Source: CAYMUN01 sp964640775 (GTDB taxonomy: Bacteria > Patescibacteriota > Saccharimonadia > Saccharimonadales > UBA4665). Taken from it: DNA of 28,944 bases. The position numbers and the translations under genes are program-made. A model generated the notes under the pieces. It did not search any database, was not told the origin of the DNA, and saw only the letters and a program-made list of their open reading frames with translations. Location: positions 1 to 28,944 of the forward strand of contig CAZXIT010000005.1 of assembly GCA_964640775.1 (NCBI GenBank), read 5' to 3'. This document shows positions 1-7,308 of the stretch, in pieces (position 1 is the stretch's first letter; each line of letters starts with the position of its first letter).

Positions 1-1181
1 GAGTCGGAGGCTGCTGGCGCGGGACTGGCAGCTGCGGCTGCCGGATCGGCAGCCGGTGTGATGGCTGGTTCTGGCAATGGTGCCGATATTGGATCGGGAA
101 TGATGGCAGCCGCGGCTGGTGGAGTATCGTCAGCAGGACTGGCCGGCGGGCTGGTACTATCGACGAGACCTTGTACGGCGCCGGCCATCAGAATATCATC
201 AGCCGCGGAGTCTGCTGCGTCACTGGCGGCAGTTGCAGTGACTAGCGGGTTTGGATCAGAACTGGCCCCGGCGACGAAATCTTCAATCTGAGCTTCGACA
301 TTGGCTTCTTCGTCGGCCGTTGATTGGGCGACGCTGCCGGTTGGCAGCGGAGCGGCTGCAGGCTCCGGAACAGGACTGGCGTCAGGCACAGCCGCCACTG
401 GCTCAACCGGGGCTGGTGCAGGTGCGGGCGCAGGCTCCGGCGTGGCAGCAACAGCTGGTTCCGGCATAGCTATGGCTGGCTCTGGAATGACAGCGGCTGG
501 TTCTGGCGCGACCATAGGAGCGGTGGCTGCGGGTTCAGTAGCAGGAGCGGGCACTGGTTCCGGGGCTGCTACAACGGGCTCCGCCACCGGCGCAGCTGGA
601 GACGGTGCTGGGCTGACTGGTACTGGCGTGACGCTTGCCACTGGCTCAGCAGCGGCTGGTTCGGGTACGACGGGAGGTGCTGGAGGCACTGCCATGGCTG
701 GTTCGGGAGCGGGGACTGCCGCTGGCGCCGGGCTGGCAGCTGGTGCCGCTGCTGGATCAGCTGCGGGTGTCTCAGGTGCAGCGGCTGGAGCGGGCGCTTC
801 GGCCGGTGTTACCTCGTCTTGGAGCAGCTCGTGCGTGACTTTGACGATGTCTTCTAGGGTAACCTGTGATTTGACTAGGTAGCGGTCGGCGCCCAAGCGG
901 TCAGCCCGCTGCTGGTCGTCGCTTTGGCCGAGGGCGGTCAGCATGATAATTTTAACGTGCTTAAGATCGTCGGTGTTGCGCAGAATGTCGAGCATCTCAA
1001 AACCGCTGATTTTAGGCATCATGACGTCGGAAATGATCAGTTCGGGTTTTTCGGCTTTGGCGACAACCAGCGCCTCTTCGCCGTCTTTGGCGGCCACGAT
1101 GTCATAGCCTTCGGCCTGCAGGCGCGCTTCGTAGATCTCGCGCAAATTATTGTCGTCTTCGACCAGCATTAATTTTGCCAT
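1..1181 (-). CDS. Response regulator receiver protein with very long Ala/Pro/Glu-rich C-terminal tail (partial, runs off left edge)
   Basis: Reading from ATG at 1181, the first ~122 residues form a CheY-like receiver domain: acidic pair D9/D10 (MLVEDD), phospho-acceptor D52 (IISDVMMP), T82 (MLTA) and K104 (YLVKS). From about residue 123 to the window edge (residue 393) the protein is almost entirely Ala, Pro, Glu and Val with PEPA-like units, and no DNA-binding output domain is seen. The frame is open to base 3, so the C-terminus lies outside the window. It starts 66 bases after the histidine kinase at 1248-2495, its probable phosphodonor. The receiver assignment is firm. The tail could be a flexible linker to an output domain beyond the edge or a disordered scaffold. 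GC skew from Ala/Pro codons creates long false plus-strand reading frames here. Confidence 0.88.
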   Translation of the reverse strand, partial: MAKLMLVEDDNNLREIYEARLQAEGYDIVAAKDGEEALVVAKAEKPELIISDVMMPKISGFEMLDILRNTDDLKHVKIIMLTALGQSDDQQRADRLGADRYLVKSQVTLEDIVKVTHELLQDEVTPAEAPAPAAAPETPAADPAAAPAASPAPAAVPAPEPAMAVPPAPPVVPEPAAAEPVASVTPVPVSPAPSPAAPVAEPVVAAPEPVPAPATEPAATAPMVAPEPAAVIPEPAIAMPEPAVAATPEPAPAPAPAPVEPVAAVPDASPVPEPAAAPLPTGSVAQSTADEEANVEAQIEDFVAGASSDPNPLVTATAASDAADSAADDILMAGAVQGLVDSTSPPASPADDTPPAAAAIIPDPISAPLPEPAITPAADPAAAAASPAPAASD

Positions 1182-1247
1182 GGTTGCCACCCTATATTAG
1201 TTGCTTATGGTTAGAATCTTTTTCATTGTAGCATGCCGCCGCCAGAA

Positions 1248-2495
1248 TTAGATTGGTTTCGGCGTACCGCCCGACGCTCCGGCCGCCTGCAGCTCGGCAA
1301 CTTTCTGGCTGCTGAGCCGCGGCAGGTTGATATAAAAGCTGCTGCCTTGGCCAAGCGTGCTCTCCACCCAGATCCGCCCGCCATACAATTCAACAATTTT
1401 TCGGCAAATGAAAAGCCCCAGGCCGGTCCCGCCAATGGTGCGGGTAGCTGAATTATCAACCCGGTAAAATTTTTGAAACAGGTGCGGCAAATCATCAGCT
1501 GGAATGCCGGGGCCGGTATCCTTGACGTAGCACTGCACCACCTGTTCGTTGCCGGTGAGGCCGAGGGTTACCCGTCCCTCAGGCGTGTATTTAACGGCGT
1601 TGTCAAACAAGTTGGTGATAACTTCCCGGATACGGTCCGGATCGGCATAGACATACAGCAAGGGCCGGACAATGCGTTCGCTGCCGCTGTTTTTGGTGGC
1701 GTTGATGGTGGCGCCGGCACCACCGGCACCGCCGGCAAACTCCACGAACAGTCCCTTTTTCTCAGCTACCAGGCGCAGGTCGCCGCTCAGGCGCTCCATG
1801 AAGTCGCCCAGTTCGACGACGCCCGGGTGGCTGGTCAAGCGGCCGTCTTCGGCTTTGGCGCTGGTCAGCAGGTCCTGAAACAGCTTGCCAAGGTGCTGGG
1901 TGGAGCTATGGGCCTTCTCGAGGTAGCTGCGCGCCCGGCTGTCGATGGTGGCGACTTTTTCATTGAGGCAAAGCGCGAGGTAGCCTTCGATAGCGGCGAC
2001 TGGCGTGCGCATTTCGTGGCTGGCGGTGCTGATAAAATCAGCCCGCTGGCGCTCTTCGGCGCGCTCTTTGCTGACATTGCTCAGCACGGCGACGGCGGCG
2101 GTTACCTCTTTGCTGCTCGACACCAGCGGCGAGAGATTGAGGCTGATAGGAATCTGTTTTTGGTCGCGGGTGACCAGCAGCACGTCCTTGGCTCGCAGGC
2201 TTTGGCCGGCTTCAAAAATCTGGTAAAACGGATTGTCGGCCTGGGCGCAGGGCTCGCCTTTTTCATTGACCAGCTGGATGACCGAATCGACGCTGAGGCC
2301 GGTAGCTTCTTCTGGACTCCAACCGCAAATCGTGCCGGCTCCAGGATTCATCAGCTGCACCACCCGGTCTTTATCGATCAGGATAACCCCGTCTTCGATG
2401 CTGTCGAGGATGACTTTAAACCGCAGTGTTTCATCGCGCAGGTTGGCTGGCAGCTGTGCCTGGCTGGCCGGGCTTTTATGTCCGAATAAACCCAT
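1248..2495 (-). CDS. Soluble PAS-domain sensor histidine kinase
   Basis: 415 aa. There is no membrane segment, so the sensor is probably cytoplasmic. Residues ~24-140 are a PAS domain (DSIEDGVILID start). The HisKA helix carries the phospho-accepting H160 in SHEMRTP. The HATPase domain shows the N box (NLFDNAVKYTPEG), G1 (DTGPGIP), F box (FQKFYR) and G2 (GGTGLGL). A Gly/Ala-rich insert (GGAGGAGAT) sits between the dimerisation and ATPase domains. The protein should autophosphorylate and pass phosphate to the response regulator encoded just downstream. The ATG at 2495 follows a weak AGGG and a leader of about 50 nt from the promoter at 2552-2581. The stimulus is unknown; a PAS fold can bind a small ligand or cofactor but no binding residue is diagnostic here. 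Confidence 0.93.
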   Translation of the reverse strand: MGLFGHKSPASQAQLPANLRDETLRFKVILDSIEDGVILIDKDRVVQLMNPGAGTICGWSPEEATGLSVDSVIQLVNEKGEPCAQADNPFYQIFEAGQSLRAKDVLLVTRDQKQIPISLNLSPLVSSSKEVTAAVAVLSNVSKERAEERQRADFISTASHEMRTPVAAIEGYLALCLNEKVATIDSRARSYLEKAHSSTQHLGKLFQDLLTSAKAEDGRLTSHPGVVELGDFMERLSGDLRLVAEKKGLFVEFAGGAGGAGATINATKNSGSERIVRPLLYVYADPDRIREVITNLFDNAVKYTPEGRVTLGLTGNEQVVQCYVKDTGPGIPADDLPHLFQKFYRVDNSATRTIGGTGLGLFICRKIVELYGGRIWVESTLGQGSSFYINLPRLSSQKVAELQAAGASGGTPKPI

Positions 2496-2551
2496 AGCTA
2501 GACCGACCCTGTCCGGCCTCTCTGCGCAAGAAATAATGTTTCGGTGCCCAT

Positions 2552-2581
2552 ATATAAGTATTTCTAATCTCAGTGTATCAA
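2552..2581 (-). promoter_or_regulatory. Promoter for the PAS kinase / response regulator operon
   Basis: On the minus strand, TTGATA (2581-2576) is separated by 18 bases from TTATAT (2557-2552). Transcription would start near 2545, giving a ~50 nt leader before the kinase ATG at 2495. Assignment is by similarity to the housekeeping sigma consensus only. Confidence 0.5.
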
Positions 2582-2615
2582 ATTTCCCTCGATACGCTTA
2601 CGCTTTTGTACGGGC

Positions 2616-2644
2616 TGGACGCTCTCTAACAGATGTGGTAACAT
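2616..2644 (+). promoter_or_regulatory. Promoter for tRNA-Glu
   Basis: TGGACG (2616-2621), 17-base spacer, TAACAT (2639-2644) preceded by TGG, giving an extended -10. It lies 39 bases before the tRNA. The pre-tRNA leader contains a two-part hairpin (GGGCT 2649-2653 with AGCCC 2675-2679, inner GCCT/AGGC), possibly relevant to 5' processing. Confidence 0.45.
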
Positions 2645-2683
2645 ACCCGGGCTGTCGTTTGCCTGTCATAGGCGAGCCCACGC

Positions 2684-2758
2684 GGCCTCATCGTCTAACG
2701 GTTAGGACACCAGGTTCTCATCCTGGCAATTGGGGTTCGATTCCCCATGAGGTCACCA
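2684..2758 (+). tRNA. tRNA-Glu(CTC), CCA encoded
   Basis: The acceptor arm GGCCTCA pairs with TGAGGTC (one G-U). The anticodon stem CCAGG/CCTGG encloses loop TTCTCAT with anticodon CTC at 2717-2719. The T arm TGGGG-TTCGATT-CCCCA is perfect. Discriminator A2755 is followed by encoded CCA at 2756-2758. It ends 5 bases before the stop codon of the convergent gene at 2764. Confidence 0.97.
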
Positions 2759-2763
2759 GTGTA

Positions 2764-3351
2764 TTATTTGAGATTATCGTAGAATGTTTGCCTGTCAGCC
2801 TGGCTGACTTGCTCGAGATTCCTAGCAAATGTTTGGTAATCAAGCTCCCTGAATGTGTTGAGCTCCTCATTTTCCAGGTAAACCTTATCTTCTCCGGGTG
2901 TGTCTAGTACGATGATACAGCCAATTTCTTGGTCACTGTAGGCGGGCAGCAGCCGGTGTACGTACTGTTTGTCCTGGATGTACTTAAACTCCAAGGCCTT
3001 GATGGTCACGTCCTTATACGGATATTTTTTGACAAGGGCCAGAACCTCGGGCTTCTGCAGTACCTTGAGCTTGCCTTTGTACTCGATGGCGCCTGCGGAG
3101 TGGCAGAACAGCCTTGCTTCGTCTTGGTCGACAGGCAGGTAGTAGCTGGATTCCGGTGCTCTGCTCCGGCTGTCTACCAGTCTGGCTTTTATGGGTTTTG
3201 AGCACTCGTAAAACCAAGTGCCATCACCGTAGCTGGTAATTTCCTTGGTTTTCGGCGCAAATACTGTCGTTTTCTGGGCTGCAAACATCGCGGCTCCCGC
3301 AATCACGGCGGCGAGTACCACGCCTGCAAATAGCAATTTCTTGCGTCTCAT
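2764..3351 (-). CDS. Small N-terminally anchored protein of unknown function
   Basis: 195 aa from the ATG at 3351. Basic start (MRRKK) then a hydrophobic segment at about residues 5-24 (LLFAGVVLAAVIAGAAMFAA), so it is a signal-anchored or secreted protein with an outside domain of ~170 residues. The outer part has two Cys (in YECSKP and LFCHSAG) that could form a disulphide, plus a third in IGCIIV. I do not recognise the domain. Alternative starts are ATG at 3369 and TTG at 3375. I prefer 3351 because an extended -10 box (TGCTATACT, 3368-3360) lies between 3351 and 3369 and would put the RNA start almost at the 3351 ATG. Confidence 0.75.
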   Translation of the reverse strand: MRRKKLLFAGVVLAAVIAGAAMFAAQKTTVFAPKTKEITSYGDGTWFYECSKPIKARLVDSRSRAPESSYYLPVDQDEARLFCHSAGAIEYKGKLKVLQKPEVLALVKKYPYKDVTIKALEFKYIQDKQYVHRLLPAYSDQEIGCIIVLDTPGEDKVYLENEELNTFRELDYQTFARNLEQVSQADRQTFYDNLK

Positions 3352-3359
3352 GTAGGCAA

Positions 3360-3368
3360 AGTATAGCA
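3360..3368 (-). promoter_or_regulatory. Extended -10 promoter, near-leaderless, for the 2764-3351 gene
   Basis: TGCTATACT on the minus strand, with 8 bases between TATACT and the ATG at 3351. No good -35 is visible, which an extended -10 can tolerate. Confidence 0.5.
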
Positions 3369-3490
3369 TTTTCAATCTCTGCCGGCATACGCGCTAGGCA
3401 GCCGGTTGCCGTGACCTCAGACGCTGTAGAGGGTTTTTATTATGCTGCTCCTAGCGTTTTGTGGTAAAATTATCCCTGTAAGCATAAGAG

Positions 3491-3518
3491 TTGCGTGTGA
3501 GCGCCTCCTTGATATAAC
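3491..3518 (+). promoter_or_regulatory. Promoter of the dockerin-cohesin operon
   Basis: TTGCGT (3491-3496), 16-base spacer, TATAAC (3513-3518) with TGA directly before it (extended -10). The ATG at 3527 lies only 8 bases downstream, so the mRNA would have almost no leader and there is no Shine-Dalgarno site. Confidence 0.55.
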
Positions 3519-3526
3519 AAACAGAA

Positions 3527-5770
3527 ATGAAAACCGTCATAAAACACCGGTGGAACCGTGGCCGTCATGGCGTACCCTTTGCGGTACACCTGCTGGAATT
3601 GGCCGTTGGTGTGCTGGTGGTCACTGGTGGACAAGGTATGTTATCGGCCTTGGTGGGCGCTTCGCCGGACATTACGCCGCCCAGTGTGCCCGCGAGCCTG
3701 CAGGTAACCGGACGGTCAGCCAGTACCATTGATCTGTCTTGGGCGGCCTCGAGTGACGATGTCGCTGTAACCGGCTACCATGTCTATCGCAATGGCAGCC
3801 TGGTGGCAGCGCCGGTCGGTACGGCATATACGGACACTGGACTGGTGCCCAATACCAGCTACAGCTATACTGTCAGCGCCTATGACGCCATTCCCAACGA
3901 ATCCAGCCAGTCAGCCCCGCCTGCAGCTACTAGCACCCTAGCTGATAGCCTGCCGCCCAGCGTACCGGCCAACCTGCACCAAACCGGCCAGACTACCTCG
4001 AGCGTGACGATTGCCTGGAACGCTTCATCCGACAATGTCGGGGTTACGAGCTATGATATCTACCGCAACGGTCTGCTGGTTCGCACCCAGGCCGGCACTA
4101 GTTATAACGACCCCAGCCTGGCCGTCTATAGCGGTTATAACTACAATGTTACTGCCCGGGATGCCGCCAATAATACCTCAAACTTATCGAGTACCTTGAT
4201 TGCCTCAACATCGCCTGATACCACGCCTCCCGGGGTACCTGACAACCTGCACAAGGCCGGCAGCACGGTGTCGACCATTACTCTGGCCTGGGATGTCTCA
4301 ACTGATGATGTCGGTGTCAGCGGCTACCACGTTTATCGCAATGGCAGCCTGATCGGCTCGCCAGGGGGGACGTCTTACACCGATACGGGCCTGACGGTCA
4401 GCAGCTCCTACACCTATACCGTCAGTGCTTACGACGCCGCGGCCAATACGTCTAACCAATCAGCACCGTTTTTAACGACCAGCTCGAATGACACGACGCC
4501 GCCGACCATACCGGCCAGCCCGCATACCACAGCAGTCTTCGATACGTCAGCCAGCCTTGCCTGGAGCGCGTCGACTGATGACGTGGCGGTGACAGGCTAT
4601 AAAATTTATCGCGATGGAACCCTGATCGGCACCTCGGCTGCCGCCAGCTACAATGACACAGGTTTGTCGCCCGTCACTGACTATACCTACAATATTGAGT
4701 CCTATGACGCAGCCAGCAATACTTCGGTATACTCAGCCGACCTAGCTGTCAGGACAGCGTTTGACACTACGCCTCCGACGGTACCTGCCGGCCTGGCCAT
4801 GACTGCTCGGACCGATACGTCAATCAGCCTCAGCTGGACAGCCGCTACAGATAATGTGGCGGTCAGCGGCTACGACTTGTACCGGGATAGTGTTTTATTG
4901 ACTAGCACCGTCGGCACTAGCTTTACCGATAGCGGCCTGGCAGTCGATACGAGTTATAGCTATCAGGTGCGGGCTCATGATGGTTCCAGCAATCATTCTG
5001 CCCAGTCCGCGGCGCTCGCTGTACGAACCCTGCCCGACACTGTTCTGCCAGCTGCTCCATCGGGCTTGTCTTCGTTGTCGCAAACGACCACGACGATTGA
5101 CGTAACGTGGAATATGGCGACTGATGATGTGGCGGTTGCCAGCTACAATGTCTACCGTGACGGCGGGCTGGTCGCGAGCGTAACCGGGACGGACTATACC
5201 GATAGCGGCTTGCACTACAATCAGCAGTATCGGTATACGGTGCGGACTGTCGATGCCAGCAATAACCAATCGCCAGCGTCGCCAGCGTTAGATATCGCTA
5301 CCCTGCCGGACACGACGCCGCCTGCAGTGGCGCTGAATGCTCCAAGCAATGGACAGGCGCTGCAGCTTACCTTCCCAATCAGTGCTGCGGCCAGCGATGA
5401 TTTATCTCTGAACCGCGTCGAGTTCTACGTCGACGGCAGTTTGATCGCCAGCATTAGCTCGGCCCCCTTCGCGCTTAATTGGAACAGTTATGCCGTCCAC
5501 AATGGCTCGCGGACAATTACGGCAAAAGCTTTTGATAGCAGCGGAAACTCCAGTACCCAGTCCGTAAGTGTAGCGATCAATAATCCACCGCCGCCCTTGA
5601 CCGCCGATGTCAACGGCGACCACCGGGTGAATATCCTTGACCTCAGTTTATTGCTGTCACGCTTCAATAAACCCGGTGCGGCTGATTTTAATAATAACGG
5701 CAAGGTTGATATATTTGACTTAAGCGTTTTGCTGGCCCGCTTTGGCCAGGATAATAGCGGATACCATTAA
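3527..5770 (+). CDS. Secreted multi-FN3 protein with C-terminal type I dockerin
   Basis: 747 aa. Basic N-region (1-14), hydrophobic stretch (~16-42) and a VGA|S signal-peptidase-like site at 45/46 indicate export. Six fibronectin type III domains follow at about 51-137, 142-229, 232-321, 323-411, 414-502 and 505-595, each starting TPPxxP-like and sharing DDVxVxGYxxYR. Residues ~597-687 are another Ig-like beta domain (VEFYVDGSLI). Residues 694-740 are a dockerin: two calcium loops D694-N696-D698-N702-D705 and D720-N722-N724-D728-D731, each followed by DLSxLLxRF. There is no LPXTG motif or C-terminal membrane helix, so attachment is expected through the dockerin. The cohesin gene starts 7 bases after the stop, strongly suggesting they are partners. 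No catalytic domain is present; a role as adhesin or surface fibre is inferred. Confidence 0.93.
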   Translation: MKTVIKHRWNRGRHGVPFAVHLLELAVGVLVVTGGQGMLSALVGASPDITPPSVPASLQVTGRSASTIDLSWAASSDDVAVTGYHVYRNGSLVAAPVGTAYTDTGLVPNTSYSYTVSAYDAIPNESSQSAPPAATSTLADSLPPSVPANLHQTGQTTSSVTIAWNASSDNVGVTSYDIYRNGLLVRTQAGTSYNDPSLAVYSGYNYNVTARDAANNTSNLSSTLIASTSPDTTPPGVPDNLHKAGSTVSTITLAWDVSTDDVGVSGYHVYRNGSLIGSPGGTSYTDTGLTVSSSYTYTVSAYDAAANTSNQSAPFLTTSSNDTTPPTIPASPHTTAVFDTSASLAWSASTDDVAVTGYKIYRDGTLIGTSAAASYNDTGLSPVTDYTYNIESYDAASNTSVYSADLAVRTAFDTTPPTVPAGLAMTARTDTSISLSWTAATDNVAVSGYDLYRDSVLLTSTVGTSFTDSGLAVDTSYSYQVRAHDGSSNHSAQSAALAVRTLPDTVLPAAPSGLSSLSQTTTTIDVTWNMATDDVAVASYNVYRDGGLVASVTGTDYTDSGLHYNQQYRYTVRTVDASNNQSPASPALDIATLPDTTPPAVALNAPSNGQALQLTFPISAAASDDLSLNRVEFYVDGSLIASISSAPFALNWNSYAVHNGSRTITAKAFDSSGNSSTQSVSVAINNPPPPLTADVNGDHRVNILDLSLLLSRFNKPGAADFNNNGKVDIFDLSVLLARFGQDNSGYH
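3677..5311 (+). repeat. Six tandem FN3-coding repeats of about 270 bp
   Basis: Coding repeats, one per FN3 domain. Stretches around GGCTACCA...TATCGCAATGGCAGCCTG recur nearly identically (for example near 3773 and 4321), so domains 1 and 3 are especially close at DNA level. This suggests duplication within the gene and possible copy-number change by recombination. Confidence 0.8.
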
Positions 5771-5777
5771 ACAAAAC

Positions 5778-7283
5778 ATGAAACTGCAAAAACTACTCCG
5801 ATTGACAGCCGTTATTACCGCCCTGCTGACCCTGGGGGCGCCCGCTTTGGCGATTGCAGCCGGGTCTATCTCGCTGAGCGCCAATAAGAGCACGGTTAGC
5901 AGCGGTGGCAGCCTGATTGTCGCCATATATGTGAATGCCGGCGGTGCCGGCGTCAATGCCGTCCAGGTTGACCTGAATTATCCGGCCAGCAAGCTGCAAT
6001 ATGTCGGTTTTTCGGCCACCGGCGGGGCATTTGAAATCGGCGCCGCCAGCAGCGGCGGTGACGGCGCGGCCTCCATAGCTCGCGGTACTACTGGAGTAAT
6101 CACAGGCAGCGCCCTGGTCGGTACGGTGACGTTTCGAGCCCTGGCAGCCACCGGCAGCGCGGCCATTGGTGTATCTGGCAGCTCGTCGCTGGTCGTTGAC
6201 GGCACTGCTATTGTCTACAGCAGCAGCGGCACGTCAGTGAATTTTGGCGCGGTAGCCGCTGCTCCGGGCCAACCGGCAGCCGCCCCGGCTGCCCCGGCAC
6301 CGCCCAAAGACACTGCGCCGCCCACCATCACCGCCGTCAAAACCAAAGACTTGTCGCCGTTCGGCGTGACGATTACCTGGACTACCAGCGAACCGGCTGA
6401 TACCGCGGTGGAATACGGGGTCGATACCAATTATGGCCTGAGTGCCTCCTCGGCATCGCTGGCAACGGCACATTCTGCGGCTCTAAACAGCGGTTTTTTG
6501 GCGCCGCAAACCTTGCTGCACTACCGGGTAAAAAGCGCGGATGGGGCCGGCAATCCGGCCGTTAGTCCGGACCAGACTATCCAGCTGCCGGGAGTCCCGG
6601 TGACAGTGATCGTCCGCGGTCCTGACGGCCAGCCGCAGGCCGGTGTCAGCGTCACGCTTGACGGCGATAGCGGTACGACGGATAGCAAAGGCCGGGTTAC
6701 GCTGCATTCCAGCCTCGGCAATAAAAAGATTACCACTAATTTTGAAGGCCAGGCCGTGCAAAAACCGATCACGGTCACTAAAACTGCTATGCCCCTGCCG
6801 CCCTACCAGCTTGATTTGTCCAGGCAGCCGTTTAACACGTGGATGCTGACTTCCATCGGCCTCTTCGTGTTGGTACTGGTCTTGCTGGCGATTGACGGTG
6901 TCCTGTTTGGTTCGCGCATTTTAGGCCGCCTGGCAGGGCTGCATATTCACCGCTCCCTTGTACCAGCAGCTACAGCTGCTGCAGTGCCGGTCGTAGCCGC
7001 AGCTGGTTCGGCTGCGGCAGCAGCACAGCCAGAACCCAGCCCAGCTGCAGCAGCGCTTGACGATAGCCCGGAGAAGGCTGTCACGAGGCTTATGGGCGAG
7101 CCGGAGCCGGCGCCCGCTCAACCGATTCGGATCGATGACGTTAAGCCGCTCGCCCCTCCCTTCAAAATTGAGCTTCAGCCGCTGGCTGCCTCCAAGCCAG
7201 CCACCCCGGGTGCTCCCAAACTGAAATTTGGTGCTGCTCAAAAAATTAGATCCAAGAGAAAAAAGCCCTCTAAGCACGCCTGA
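5778..7283 (+). CDS. Membrane-anchored cohesin-domain protein (dockerin receptor)
   Basis: 501 aa. Signal peptide 1-28 (APALAIAA). Residues ~30-157 form a cohesin-type beta sandwich with the family's VDLNYPASKLQYV and GVITGSALVGTVTF segments. A Pro/Ala linker follows, then an FN3/phosphatase-N-like domain (~179-270), a carboxypeptidase-regulatory-like beta domain (~274-335), a transmembrane helix (~355-376) and a tail of ~125 residues that should be cytoplasmic, since basic residues directly follow the helix. The tail is Ala/Pro/Glu-rich and ends very basic (KIRSKRKKPSKHA). The start at 5778 avoids overlap with the dockerin gene ending at 5770; an upstream in-frame start at 5742 lies inside that gene. 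No Shine-Dalgarno is visible, so translation is probably coupled. Cohesins bind dockerins, so it should display the neighbour protein on the cell surface. Confidence 0.9.
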   Translation: MKLQKLLRLTAVITALLTLGAPALAIAAGSISLSANKSTVSSGGSLIVAIYVNAGGAGVNAVQVDLNYPASKLQYVGFSATGGAFEIGAASSGGDGAASIARGTTGVITGSALVGTVTFRALAATGSAAIGVSGSSSLVVDGTAIVYSSSGTSVNFGAVAAAPGQPAAAPAAPAPPKDTAPPTITAVKTKDLSPFGVTITWTTSEPADTAVEYGVDTNYGLSASSASLATAHSAALNSGFLAPQTLLHYRVKSADGAGNPAVSPDQTIQLPGVPVTVIVRGPDGQPQAGVSVTLDGDSGTTDSKGRVTLHSSLGNKKITTNFEGQAVQKPITVTKTAMPLPPYQLDLSRQPFNTWMLTSIGLFVLVLVLLAIDGVLFGSRILGRLAGLHIHRSLVPAATAAAVPVVAAAGSAAAAAQPEPSPAAAALDDSPEKAVTRLMGEPEPAPAQPIRIDDVKPLAPPFKIELQPLAASKPATPGAPKLKFGAAQKIRSKRKKPSKHA

Positions 7284-7308
7284 CACGGGCATCATGCATT
7301 TGCCCTGG

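Noticed and set aside
301..882. Long Gly/Ala/Ser-rich plus-strand reading frames over 58-882
   Set aside because: They are the antisense of the Ala/Pro/Glu tail of the minus-strand response regulator. Composition simply mirrors those codons, and the minus frame has a clear receiver domain.
2233..2907. 224-codon plus-strand open frame
   Set aside because: It runs antisense through the histidine kinase start, across a perfect tRNA-Glu and into the opposing gene; no domain is recognisable.
3394..3407. Near-palindrome GGCAGCCGGTTGCC upstream of the dockerin operon
   Set aside because: Imperfect, only one copy, and far (>80 bases) from the promoter; not enough to call an operator.
3677..5311. 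Regularly spaced repeats that could suggest a CRISPR or satellite array
   Set aside because: The ~270-bp period equals one FN3 domain, the repeats are degenerate and fully coding.
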